A stretch of 32,547 nt of DNA from Phascolarctobacterium sp. (GTDB lineage Bacteria > Bacillota > Negativicutes > Acidaminococcales > Acidaminococcaceae). The position numbers were made by a program, and so were the translations under genes. Where the stretch lies: NCBI GenBank assembly GCA_017457085.1, contig JAFTID010000069.1, positions 1 through 32,547 on the forward strand, read 5' to 3'. Positions 22,100-30,646 of this stretch are shown one piece after another (the first letter of the stretch is position 1; each line of letters opens with the position of its first letter). The notes below the pieces were generated by a model that saw only the letters and a program-made list of their open reading frames with translations, searched no databases and had not been told where the DNA came from.

Positions 22100-23125
22100 A
22101 TGAGAGAACAATTACTGGCTATTAAAGAGCAAGCCTTGGCAGAATTGGCAGAAGTAAGCTCTTTGGATGCATTGAAAGACCTGCGTGTCAAATATCTTGG
22201 CAAAAAAGGTCCTATGACTGAAATTTTGCGCGGCATGGGTAAGCTGTCTGCTGAAGAACGTCCGAAAATCGGTCAAATCGTTAACGAGATTAAAAACCTT
22301 TTGGAAGAAGAAATCACTGCGAAAACTACTGTGCTGGAACAAAAAGCATTGGCAGATAAATTGGCTAACGAAAAAGTAGATATTACTTTGCCCGGTCGTC
22401 AACCTCGCGAAGGTCATCTGCATCCCGTTACCTTGACCATGCGTGAGATTAAAAAGATTTTTATGCGTATGGGCTTTGATGTAATGGAAGGTCCTGAAAT
22501 TGAAAGAGATTACTACAACTTTGAATTGTTGAACCTGCCCAAAGACCATCCTGCTCGTGATATGCAAGATACTTTCTACATTACCGAAGAGTTTTTGCTG
22601 CGTACCCACACCTCTCCGGTACAAGCACGTACTATGCAGTCCCGTGAACCTAATTCACCCATTCGTATGATTGCTCCCGGTACTGTATATCGTTGCGACT
22701 ATGACGCAACCCATTCTCCTATGTTCCACCAAGTTGAAGGCCTCGTTGTTGACAAAAACATCAGCTTGGCAGACTTGAAAGGCACTTTGGAACTGTTCTT
22801 GAAAGAAATGTTTGGCAACGACGTTAAGGTTCGCCTGCGTCCCAGCTACTTCCCCTTTACCGAACCTTCTGCAGAAGTTGACATTTCCTGCGTAATTTGC
22901 GGTGGTAAAGGCTGCCGTGTGTGCAAGAACTCTGGGTGGCTGGAAATCCTTGGTAGCGGTATGGTACATCCCAACGTACTGCGCATGAGTGGCTACGACC
23001 CTGACCAAATGACTGGCTTTGCTTTTGGTATGGGCGTTGAACGTATCGCTATGTTGAAATATGGTATTGACGATTTACGCTTGTTCTTCGAAAATGACTT
23101 GCGCTTCATTCGTCAATTCAAATAA
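22100..23125 (+). CDS. pheS: Phenylalanyl-tRNA synthetase alpha subunit
   Basis: 341 residues, the catalytic subunit of the alpha2-beta2 enzyme that charges tRNA-Phe in the cytoplasm. An N-terminal coiled-coil arm (1-90, [20 protein letters not shown]) leads into the class II core: [18 protein letters not shown], motif 2 ([20 protein letters not shown]) and motif 3 ([14 protein letters not shown]). A four-Cys cluster in the sequence [12 protein letters not shown] could bind zinc, as in some PheS proteins. ATG 22100 has AGGAGGAAG. It is 11 nt from pheT and controlled by the T-box leader. Codon use is strongly biased, as expected for a highly expressed gene. Confidence 0.97.
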   Translation: MREQLLAIKEQALAELAEVSSLDALKDLRVKYLGKKGPMTEILRGMGKLSAEERPKIGQIVNEIKNLLEEEITAKTTVLEQKALADKLANEKVDITLPGRQPREGHLHPVTLTMREIKKIFMRMGFDVMEGPEIERDYYNFELLNLPKDHPARDMQDTFYITEEFLLRTHTSPVQARTMQSREPNSPIRMIAPGTVYRCDYDATHSPMFHQVEGLVVDKNISLADLKGTLELFLKEMFGNDVKVRLRPSYFPFTEPSAEVDISCVICGGKGCRVCKNSGWLEILGSGMVHPNVLRMSGYDPDQMTGFAFGMGVERIAMLKYGIDDLRLFFENDLRFIRQFK

Positions 23126-23136
23126 GGAGGATTACC

Positions 23137-25584
23137 ATGTTAGCATCTTTGGAATGGCTTAAACAATATGTTGATATAAATATTCCTGTCGATGTACTGG
23201 TGGATAAAATCACCCGTGCTGGCTTGGAAGTTGAAACCGTAACCTATCTTGGCGAAGGCTTGGAAGGCGTTGTTACCGGTAAAGTTACCGCTATTGAACG
23301 TCATCCTGACTCTGACCACCTGTGGGTTTGCCAAATGGATTATGGTCAAGGCATCGTACAAATTTTGACTGGTGCTCAAAACGTAAAACAAAATGATATG
23401 GTTCCCGTTGCAGTTGTAGGCAGCACTTTACCTCCTAGCGCACGTAACCCGGAAGGTATGAAGCTTGCTGCTGTTAAAATGCGCGGCTTGGATTCCTTCG
23501 GTATGCTTTGCAGTGCTGACGAACTTGGCATTGACAACAAGCTTCTGCTCCCGGAACAACGTAACGGCATCTTCATTCTTCCTGCTGATACTCCCATTGG
23601 CGTTGATGTAAAAGAAGTTTTGGGCTTGAACGACGTTGTTATTGATATTGACCTTACTGCTAACCGTGCAGACTGCTTCAGTATCATTGGTTTGGCTCGT
23701 GAAATTGCGGCTCTTACTGGTTGCCCCTTGAAAATGCCTGCAATGGACGTAGCAGAAGCTGCTGGCGGCAATGCTCAAGAAATGGCTGCAATCAAAATTG
23801 AAGCGCCTGAACTTTGCCCGCGCTTTGCAGTTCGCGTATTGAAGAATATTAAAATTACTGAATCCCCTGAATGGATGCAAAAACGTTTGCGTGCTTGTGG
23901 TATGCGCCCCATTAGCAACGTAGTTGACGTAACCAACTATGTTATGTTAGAACTTGGTCAACCTATGCATGCTTATGACTACGACAAAGTAGCTGGTCAT
24001 ACTTTGGTTGTTCGTCGTGGTGGCGAAGGTGAAAAGCTGATGACCTTGGACGAACAAGAACGTACTCTTGATCCTTCCATGATCGTAATTGGCGACTTGG
24101 AACGTGCAGTTGGTCTTGGCGGTGTAATGGGTGGCTTTGATACTGAAGTTACCGGTGAAACCGTAAATGTAATGCTCGAAGCTGCAAGCTTCCATGGCCC
24201 TAGCATTCGTCGTACCTCCCGTTCCTTGGGTCTCCGCAGTGAAGCAAGTGGTCGTTTCGAACGTGGTGTAGATACCATCAAAACTCACAACGCATTGAAC
24301 CGTGCTGCATATTTGTTAGAACAAATGGGTGCTTGCGAAACCGTTGTCGGTATCGTAGAAGCATACCCCGAAGAAATTAAACCTGCTGTAATAAAAGTAA
24401 CTCCGGAAGTTATCAGCGATCGTGTTGGTATTACCATCAGTAAAGAAGAAATGGTTAAGACCTTGACCGGTTTGGAATTTGGCGTGGAAGAAGAGGGTGA
24501 TGCTCTCGTAATCACTGCTCCCAGCTGGCGTAATGACGTAACTTGCAACGCTGACATCAGCGAAGAAATTGCACGTGTACACGGATTGGATCACATTGAA
24601 TCCCATATGCCTGTACTTGGTATGGCACAAGGTCGTCAATTTGTAATTGAAGACGTTAAAGATAGCATCCAAGATTACATGGTAGCAGTTGGTATGAACG
24701 AAGTTATGACCTACAGCTTCATTAACCCCAGTGCATTTGACAAACTGCAATTGCCTGCTGAGGACAGCCGTCGTACTGCTATTGAACTTTTGAACCCCAT
24801 TACCGATGAATTTAAAATTATGCGTACCACCATGGCACCTAGCGTTTTGAGCGCTGCTGCTTACAACTTGGCACGTCAACATTCTAAAGTAGCAATCTTT
24901 GAAGTTGGTCGTGTATATCTGCCCAAAGAATTGCCCTTGAAAGAACAAGCTACTGAAAAATCCATGCTGTGCGCTGTAATCAGTGGTAAAGCTAACGATT
25001 TGAACTGGTGTACCAGCCGTGACAACGTAGATTTCTACGACATGAAAGGCATCGTTGAAGGCTTGATGGCGAAATTGATGCTCAACGATTACAAACTGGT
25101 TCACTATGCAGTACCGTACCTGCATCCTGGTAAATCCTGTGCAGTTGAAGTTGACGGCAAGATAGTTGGTTGGTTTGGCGAACTTCATCCGTTGGCTCAA
25201 GAAGCTTTTGGCTTGCCCCAAGAAGCTTACCTTTTGGAAATGGATGTTGAACCGCTGGTTGCTGCTGCAATCGCAGTTCCTAAATACAAACACTTGGCTA
25301 AATATCCTAGCATGAGCCGCGATATCGCTGTTGTTGTTCCGGTAGAAGTAACCAATGCTGAACTGGAAGCAGTTGTCCGCGAACACGCTGGTGAACTCTT
25401 GATTGGCGTAAAAGTATTTGACATCTACACCGGTAAACAAGTTGCTGAAGGTTGCAAGTCCATGGCGTTCAACCTGACTTATCAAGCTGCTGACAGAACT
25501 TTGACTGATGCAGAAGTTGATGCGAGCATGAAGAAGGTTATTGCTGAAGTTGGGGAAGCTTACAAAGCTGAACTTAGAGCTTAA
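23137..25584 (+). CDS. pheT: Phenylalanyl-tRNA synthetase beta subunit
   Basis: 815 residues, full length. Domains in order: N-terminal EMAP/OB tRNA-binding domain (about 40-150, VVTGKVTAIERHPDSDHLWV), B3/B4 editing domain (about 210-390, RMISNVVD-like MRPISNVVDVTNYVMLELGQ), B5 (about 400-475), a catalytic-like core (about 480-680, MNEVMTYSFINPSAFDKL) and the C-terminal anticodon-binding FDX-ACB domain (about 720-815, KYPSMSRDIAVVVP). It edits misacylated Tyr-tRNA-Phe. ATG 23137 has AAGGAGGA. A terminator follows 52 nt after its stop. Confidence 0.97.
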   Translation: MLASLEWLKQYVDINIPVDVLVDKITRAGLEVETVTYLGEGLEGVVTGKVTAIERHPDSDHLWVCQMDYGQGIVQILTGAQNVKQNDMVPVAVVGSTLPPSARNPEGMKLAAVKMRGLDSFGMLCSADELGIDNKLLLPEQRNGIFILPADTPIGVDVKEVLGLNDVVIDIDLTANRADCFSIIGLAREIAALTGCPLKMPAMDVAEAAGGNAQEMAAIKIEAPELCPRFAVRVLKNIKITESPEWMQKRLRACGMRPISNVVDVTNYVMLELGQPMHAYDYDKVAGHTLVVRRGGEGEKLMTLDEQERTLDPSMIVIGDLERAVGLGGVMGGFDTEVTGETVNVMLEAASFHGPSIRRTSRSLGLRSEASGRFERGVDTIKTHNALNRAAYLLEQMGACETVVGIVEAYPEEIKPAVIKVTPEVISDRVGITISKEEMVKTLTGLEFGVEEEGDALVITAPSWRNDVTCNADISEEIARVHGLDHIESHMPVLGMAQGRQFVIEDVKDSIQDYMVAVGMNEVMTYSFINPSAFDKLQLPAEDSRRTAIELLNPITDEFKIMRTTMAPSVLSAAAYNLARQHSKVAIFEVGRVYLPKELPLKEQATEKSMLCAVISGKANDLNWCTSRDNVDFYDMKGIVEGLMAKLMLNDYKLVHYAVPYLHPGKSCAVEVDGKIVGWFGELHPLAQEAFGLPQEAYLLEMDVEPLVAAAIAVPKYKHLAKYPSMSRDIAVVVPVEVTNAELEAVVREHAGELLIGVKVFDIYTGKQVAEGCKSMAFNLTYQAADRTLTDAEVDASMKKVIAEVGEAYKAELRA

Positions 25585-25635
25585 TCAAAGTTGTTCATTA
25601 AAAAGAAGAATGTTGTAAATATTTAGAATGAATTA

Positions 25636-25682
25636 AAGCAAGCGAAGCTTAGTTCTTAGACTAGGCTACGCTTGCTTTTTTG
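25636..25682 (+). terminator. Intrinsic terminator of pheS-pheT
   Basis: A 9-bp outer stem (25636-25644 with 25669-25677), partly extended inwards, is followed by a T-run. The remaining 25683-25744 before the next promoter shows nothing I recognise. Confidence 0.85.
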
Positions 25683-25744
25683 TTATTTGTTGAGCGAAAA
25701 CTCAAACTTCATTGTAAAAAGTGTAGTAATATCAACAAAGTTCG

Positions 25745-25773
25745 TTGTAATTTTTGTAATATGGTATTATACT
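25745..25773 (+). promoter_or_regulatory. Predicted promoter of the second DUF4143 ATPase
   Basis: TTGTAA (25745-25750) and TATACT (25768-25773) are 17 nt apart, about 30 nt before the start codon. Confidence 0.6.
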
Positions 25774-25804
25774 GTAGTTACAGAATAATCACGGAGGTGC
25801 GTGT

Positions 25805-27118
25805 ATGTACCGAATTGCTATAGAAAAATTATTAAAATGGAAACAAAGTAAACGCCGCAAACCTTTAATAATTGAAGGTGCTCGTCAAGTTGGGAAAACT
25901 TGGCTTATGAAAGAATTTGGGAAACAGGCGTATGCAGATACTGTATATATTAATTTTGATTCTAATTCTAGAATGGCAGAGTTGTTTGCTTCTGATTTGA
26001 ACACTGAACGTTTAATTATGGGATTAGAGATATATGTGGGACGAAAAATTGATCCCGAAAATACGTTATTGATTTTTGATGAAGTGCAGGAAGTTCCAAG
26101 AGCCTTATCATCTCTTAAATACTTCTATGAAAATGCACCACACTATCATATTGTTTGTGCAGGTTCTTTGCTTGGGATTGCTTTACATCAAGGAACATCT
26201 TTTCCTGTAGGGAAGGTAGATTTTTTAAAGCTTTATCCTCTTTCTTTTAAAGAGTTTTTGATGGCAACTGGTAAAGAACGTTTTGCGGAACTTCTCGAAA
26301 ATAGAGACTATCAAATGATTACAAGTTTCAAGCAAATATATATTGATGCTTTGAAGCAATACTATTTTGTTGGTGGTATGCCTGAAGCAGTCCAAAGTTT
26401 TGTAGATGATAAAGACTTTAAAGAAGTTCGTGAAATTCAGAAGAGAATTCTTGCAGCTTATGAACAAGATTTTTCCAAACATGCTCCGAATGATATCGTT
26501 CCTAAAATTCGTATGTTGTGGAATTCCATTTCCTCACAACTCGCAAAAGAAAATAAAAAGTTTATTTATGGTTTGGTACGTGAAGGTGCACGTGCAAAGG
26601 ATTATGAAACTGCAATTATGTGGCTTTCAGACTGTGGATTAGTTCATAAAGTTAGTCGTGTAAATGCAGCCGGTATTCCGTTAAAAGCGTATGAAGATTT
26701 AAAAGCATTTAAATTATTTGTAGTGGATGTTGGTTTGCTGGGGTGTATGGCTGGACTTAGGCAACGTACTTTGCTTGATGGTAATGATCTTTTTGTTGAG
26801 TTCAAGGGTGCACTTACTGAACAGTATGTTTGTCAACAACTTAAAACTATTGAAGATTTAGGAATTTACTATTATACAAATGATAGAGGTTCCTGTGAAG
26901 TTGATTTTATTATTGATACAGGTGATTTGATTGTACCTGTTGAAGTAAAGGCAGAGGTAAATCTTAGAGCAAAGAGTTTGAAAACATATCAAGAGAAGTT
27001 TGAACCTAAAATATCTGTTCGTACTTCGATGGCGGATTATAAAAAAGAAGATTGGCTTACAAATTTACCGTTGTATGCGATAGAAACTGTCTCAAAAACA
27101 TTAGATGTGATTAGTTAA
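25805..27118 (+). CDS. AAA ATPase with C-terminal DUF4143 domain (second copy)
   Basis: 437 residues, related in plan to the protein at 3270-4496. Walker A is GARQVGKT (25-32), as in the first copy. Walker B is LLIFDEVQEVP (about 91-101), and CAGSLLGIAL is a sensor-1-like strand. The C-terminal half carries DUF4143, and the region near 375-385 (CEVDFIIDTG then VPVEVKAE) has the D and E-x-K spacing of a PD-(D/E)XK core. ATG 25805 has GGAGGTG. It stands alone between two operons and has its own promoter. The two copies share little beyond the motifs, so they are old paralogues or separate arrivals. Role unknown. Confidence 0.85.
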   Translation: MYRIAIEKLLKWKQSKRRKPLIIEGARQVGKTWLMKEFGKQAYADTVYINFDSNSRMAELFASDLNTERLIMGLEIYVGRKIDPENTLLIFDEVQEVPRALSSLKYFYENAPHYHIVCAGSLLGIALHQGTSFPVGKVDFLKLYPLSFKEFLMATGKERFAELLENRDYQMITSFKQIYIDALKQYYFVGGMPEAVQSFVDDKDFKEVREIQKRILAAYEQDFSKHAPNDIVPKIRMLWNSISSQLAKENKKFIYGLVREGARAKDYETAIMWLSDCGLVHKVSRVNAAGIPLKAYEDLKAFKLFVVDVGLLGCMAGLRQRTLLDGNDLFVEFKGALTEQYVCQQLKTIEDLGIYYYTNDRGSCEVDFIIDTGDLIVPVEVKAEVNLRAKSLKTYQEKFEPKISVRTSMADYKKEDWLTNLPLYAIETVSKTLDVIS

Positions 27119-27149
27119 AAATAGATATTATTACTATATTTTGCTAAAA

Positions 27150-27194
27150 TTTACGGAGTTTTTCTTTATAAAAAACTTCAAAAAACTCCGTAAA
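27150..27194 (+). terminator. Hairpin after the second ATPase gene
   Basis: A perfect 14-bp stem (27150-27163 with 27181-27194) with a 17-nt loop. The plus strand has no clear T-run after it; the -35 of the pyr promoter begins 4 nt later. Probably ends the ATPase transcript. Confidence 0.6.
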
Positions 27195-27197
27195 TAT

Positions 27198-27226
27198 TTG
27201 ACGTAAAGCACAGTTAGTGTTAAAAT
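27198..27226 (+). promoter_or_regulatory. Promoter of the pyr operon
   Basis: TTGACG (27198-27203), 17 nt, TAAAAT (27221-27226). Transcription should start near 27233, just before the attenuator. Confidence 0.75.
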
Positions 27227-27243
27227 ATAACTATCGAAAATGT

Positions 27244-27334
27244 ACCTTTAAATTGGTCCCGTGAGACTTCAAGGTAGACTTAAGTAATGAAGCTAAGGCC
27301 TTCTTGTACCCTCATGGGCAAGAAGGCTTTTTTT
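27244..27334 (+). promoter_or_regulatory. PyrR-dependent attenuator of the pyr operon
   Basis: The anti-antiterminator has a lower stem ACCTT/AAGGT (27244-27248 with 27271-27275) and a hexaloop CCGTGA (27259-27264) between GGTC and GACT, matching the PyrR consensus loop CNGNGA. The terminator follows: GCCTTCTTG (27298-27306) with CAAGAAGGC (27319-27327) and a T-run. With UMP/UTP, PyrR should bind and favour termination. PyrR itself is not in the window. Confidence 0.88.
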
Positions 27335-27362
27335 ATTATACATATCACAGGAGGTAATGCTA

Positions 27363-28322
27363 ATGGCAAAAGCAAATGTATCTCTCAGCGGCAGAGATAT
27401 ACTCGACCTGGAAAGCCTCAGCGTAGAAGAGATTGAGCTCGTGTTGAAAACTGCTGAGGAAATGAAAAAAATCATGAAAAGGGACATCAAAAAAGTTCCG
27501 TCCCTGCGTGGTAAATCCATCATTAACCTGTTCTATGAACCCAGTACCCGTACCCGCACTTCTTTTGAATTAGCTGGCAAATATTTGGGCGCTGACGTTG
27601 TAAATATTACTACTTCTTCCTCTAGCGTTGTTAAAGGCGAATGCCTGCGCGATACCATCCTGACCGTACAATCCATGGCTTGCGATGCAGTTGTAATGCG
27701 CCACCCCATCGAAGGTGCTGCTGCTTACGCTGCTAATGTTGCAGAACCTGTAATCATCAATGCAGGCGACGGCGCGCACGCACATCCTTCTCAAGGTTTG
27801 TTAGACCTCTTGACCATTCGTGAAAAAAGAGGCGCTGATATGAAAGGCATGAAAATGGCAATCATCGGCGACGTACTGTACAGTCGTGTAGCTCGTACTA
27901 ACATTGCTGCTTGGACTAAACTGGGTGCAGATGTACACGTTGCTGGTCCTATGACTTTGATGCCTTATGATATCGAATCCCTGGGCGTAACCGTACACAA
28001 ACGTGTTGAAGAAGCAATCGAAGGCGCAGATGTTGTAGACATCCTGCGTATCCAATTAGAACGCCAAAAGAAAGGCATGTTTCCGACTCCGCGCGAATAT
28101 GCACGCATCTTTGGCATTAACGAAACTCGCTTGAAACTGGCGAAACCTGACGTAACTGTTCTCCATCCCGGTCCCATGAACCGTGGCTTGGAAATTTCTT
28201 GGGAAGTTGGCTACTGCGACAACGCTGCAATCCGTGATGAAGTTCAAAATGGTGTAGCAGTTCGTATGGCTCTCTTATTCTTAACCTTGACAGGAGGTAA
28301 GCACGTTGAAAACATTGATTAA
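27363..28322 (+). CDS. pyrB: Aspartate carbamoyltransferase catalytic subunit
   Basis: 319 residues. Makes carbamoyl-aspartate from carbamoyl phosphate and aspartate, the committed step of pyrimidine synthesis. Carbamoyl-phosphate motif STRTRTSFE, then SSSVVKGE, MRH, HPSQ (GDGAHAHPSQGLLDLLTI) and the aspartate-side HPGPMNRG near the C-terminus. CAGGAGG (27348-27354) is only 2 nt before ATG 27357 but 8 nt before ATG 27363, so I chose 27363. The gene ends 17 nt inside pyrC. No pyrI is present in the window, so the enzyme may be a plain trimer. Regulated by the PyrR attenuator. Confidence 0.96.
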   Translation: MAKANVSLSGRDILDLESLSVEEIELVLKTAEEMKKIMKRDIKKVPSLRGKSIINLFYEPSTRTRTSFELAGKYLGADVVNITTSSSSVVKGECLRDTILTVQSMACDAVVMRHPIEGAAAYAANVAEPVIINAGDGAHAHPSQGLLDLLTIREKRGADMKGMKMAIIGDVLYSRVARTNIAAWTKLGADVHVAGPMTLMPYDIESLGVTVHKRVEEAIEGADVVDILRIQLERQKKGMFPTPREYARIFGINETRLKLAKPDVTVLHPGPMNRGLEISWEVGYCDNAAIRDEVQNGVAVRMALLFLTLTGGKHVENID

Positions 28323-29598
28323 AAACGGTAGGGTAGTAGACCCGAGCCAAAACCTCGATGCTGTAATGGACGTTCTTGTTGAGGACGGTAAAGTAAAAGC
28401 TTTAGCTGAAAATATTACTGAAGCTGCTGATGAAGTTTATGATGCAACTGGTTTGGTTGTTGTTCCTGGCTTGATTGATTTACACGTTCACCTGCGTGAA
28501 CCTGGCTTGGAAGCAAAAGAAGATATCATTAGCGGTACTAAGGCTGCTGCTGCTGGCGGTGTAACTACCGTAGCCTGTATGCCCAATACCAAACCTGTAG
28601 TTGACAATGCTGCAATTGTTTCTGCAATCAAACAACGCGCTGCTGAAGAAAGCTACGCTAACGTAGAAGTTATTGGTGCAATCAGCAAAGGCGAATGTGG
28701 TGATGAACTGGCAGAAATGGGCGACATGGCATTCCGTGGCGCAATGGCATTCTCCGACGACGGTAAATATGTAAAGAGTACCCGCCTCTTTATGCTGGCG
28801 GCAAAATATATCACTGCATTTGACAAAGGTCTCATCTGCCACGCAATTGAACCTGAACTGAATGCAGAAGGCTATATGCACGAAGGTGCTGTATCCGCAA
28901 GAATCGGTGTGCCGGGTATCCCCGCCGTTTCCGAAGACATCGCTGTAGCTCGTGACTGCATCATCGCAGAGCACACTGGCGCTCACGTACACATTGCTCA
29001 CGTAGCAAGTAAAGGTGCCATCGACATCATTCGTCAATACAAAGCAAAAGGTGTTAACGTAACCAGTGAAGTTACCGTTCACCATCTGACCTTGACTGAC
29101 GAAGCTTGCGCAACCTACAACCCTGCAACCCGCGTATCTCCGCCGCTCCGCAGCTGGGATCACGTACAAGCAATGCGTGAAGCAGTGCTTGACGGTACTG
29201 TAGATGCAATCGTAACTGACCACGCTCCCCACGCACCTGAAGAAAAAGACGTGGAATTCAGATATGCTCCTTGCGGTTTCTGTGGTTTGGAAACTTCCTT
29301 GGGCGTAATGCTTACCGATTTATATCACACCAATATTTTTGACCTGAATACCATCATTAGCAAAATGAGCTGCGAACCTTCCAAACTGTTCAAACTGGAA
29401 CGTGGTACTTTGGCAGAAGGCTCTGTAGCAGACATTGCTATTGTGGACTTGAATAAAGAATGGACTGTAGATAGCTCTAAATTCTATACTCGCGGCAAAT
29501 TCACTCCTTATGAAGGTAAAGAGTGCAAAGGTAAAGCAGTAGCAACCATGCTGGCGGGCAAATTTGTGATGAGAGATGGTGTAGTATGCACGAAATGA
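28306..29598 (+). CDS. pyrC: Dihydroorotase (class I)
   Basis: 430 residues. Cyclises carbamoyl-aspartate to dihydroorotate. Class I amidohydrolase signatures: LIDLHVHLREPG (metal His-x-His and substrate Arg), MPNTKPVVD, a central Asp (AFSDDGKY), two His in metal-site strands (HAIEPEL and HIAHVASKGA) and DHAPHAPEEK with the catalytic Asp. The start is TTG 28306, inside the end of pyrB, with AGGAGG (28292-28297) 8 nt upstream; the sequence opens KTLIKNGRVVDPSQNLD as family members do. It overlaps carA at its end. Confident. Confidence 0.96.
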   Translation: MKTLIKNGRVVDPSQNLDAVMDVLVEDGKVKALAENITEAADEVYDATGLVVVPGLIDLHVHLREPGLEAKEDIISGTKAAAAGGVTTVACMPNTKPVVDNAAIVSAIKQRAAEESYANVEVIGAISKGECGDELAEMGDMAFRGAMAFSDDGKYVKSTRLFMLAAKYITAFDKGLICHAIEPELNAEGYMHEGAVSARIGVPGIPAVSEDIAVARDCIIAEHTGAHVHIAHVASKGAIDIIRQYKAKGVNVTSEVTVHHLTLTDEACATYNPATRVSPPLRSWDHVQAMREAVLDGTVDAIVTDHAPHAPEEKDVEFRYAPCGFCGLETSLGVMLTDLYHTNIFDLNTIISKMSCEPSKLFKLERGTLAEGSVADIAIVDLNKEWTVDSSKFYTRGKFTPYEGKECKGKAVATMLAGKFVMRDGVVCTK

Positions 29599-30644
29599 GA
29601 AGAGGTAAATTAATCTTAGCTGATGGCAGCGTTTATGAAGGCGATTTCTATGGTAAACGCAATGCTGTAGGTGAAGTAGTATTCACTACTGGCGGTATGT
29701 GCGGCTATCAAGAAATGCTTACTGACCCCACATACTGTGGTCAAATTATGGTTCTGACTTATCCCATCGTTGGCAATGCCGGCGTAAACAATATGTTCAA
29801 CCAAAGCAGAAAAGCTTACTGCCAAGGCTTGGTAATCGGTGAATTGTGCGATTACCCCAGCAACTGGCGTAGCGAACGTTCCTTGGAAGATTTCCTTGAC
29901 GAACAAGACGTTCCGACTTTGGCAGGCATCGATACTCGTGCCATCACTCGTAAAATTCGCGACAATGGCGTGATGAAAGGTGTAATCGTTTCTGCAGAAG
30001 CAACTCAAGAAGAAATTGATGCTCTGCTGGCAACTCCGGAAATGCATGACCAAATTGCACAAGTAACTACCAAAGAAACCTACACCGTAGGCGAAGGCAA
30101 ACTGCATGTTGCAGTGCTGGACTTGGGCTTGAAAAAGAAAGTTACCAATTTCTTGATGGGTATGGATTGCCACCTGACTATTTTCCCGGCAAGCACCAGT
30201 GCAGAAGAAATTCTGCGCCACAACCCCAATGGTATCGTAATCACCAACGGACCCGGCAACCCTGCAGATGTGCCTGAAGTTGTGGAAACCGTTAAAGCAC
30301 TGCTTGGCAAGAAGCCTATGCTTGGCTTCTGCATGGGTCACTTGGTAATGGCACTGGCTAACGGTGCTGAAACCGTGAAGATGAAATTCGGTCATCACGG
30401 CAACCAACCGGTTAAAGGTTTGGAAACCGGCCGCGTTTACATCAGCGCTCAAAACCATGGTTATGTTGTTGATGAAAAATCCTTGGAAGGCAAGGAAATC
30501 ACTTTAACTCACGTAGCACTCAACGACGGCACCGTTGAAGGCTTGAAATACGAAGGTAAAAATGCTTTGTCCGTACAATTCTTGCCGGACGTAGAACACA
30601 CTTACCTGCTTGATACTTTTACTAAAATGATGGAGGGTCGTTAA
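29586..30644 (+). CDS. carA: Carbamoyl phosphate synthase small subunit (degenerate GATase triad)
   Basis: 352 residues, the small subunit that normally hydrolyses glutamine and passes ammonia to CarB. The N-terminal domain is typical ([37 protein letters not shown]). The GATase domain keeps the nucleophile Cys249 in GFCMGH, but the usual Q-Y-H-P-E near the end reads QFLPD: catalytic His is Leu333 and catalytic Glu is Asp335, and the following SPG segment is missing. The usual GHQ is GHL. Glutaminase activity is therefore doubtful. The start could also be ATG 29595, which overlaps the pyrC stop as ATGA and fits the family N-terminus better; 29586 has a weak upstream GAGAGA. Coupled to pyrC. 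Confidence 0.93.
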   Translation: MHEMRRGKLILADGSVYEGDFYGKRNAVGEVVFTTGGMCGYQEMLTDPTYCGQIMVLTYPIVGNAGVNNMFNQSRKAYCQGLVIGELCDYPSNWRSERSLEDFLDEQDVPTLAGIDTRAITRKIRDNGVMKGVIVSAEATQEEIDALLATPEMHDQIAQVTTKETYTVGEGKLHVAVLDLGLKKKVTNFLMGMDCHLTIFPASTSAEEILRHNPNGIVITNGPGNPADVPEVVETVKALLGKKPMLGFCMGHLVMALANGAETVKMKFGHHGNQPVKGLETGRVYISAQNHGYVVDEKSLEGKEITLTHVALNDGTVEGLKYEGKNALSVQFLPDVEHTYLLDTFTKMMEGR

Positions 30645-30646
30645 TC

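Noticed and set aside
24316..25485. Open frame of 389 codons on the minus strand opposite pheT
   Set aside because: Shadow of pheT codon bias; no start signals and no recognisable domain.
27150..27194. Third module bracketed by matching hairpins (second ATPase)
   Set aside because: The hairpin upstream (25636-25677) has an unrelated stem, so no matching pair exists.
29616..30458. Open frame of 280 codons on the minus strand opposite carA
   Set aside because: Shadow of carA for the same reason.
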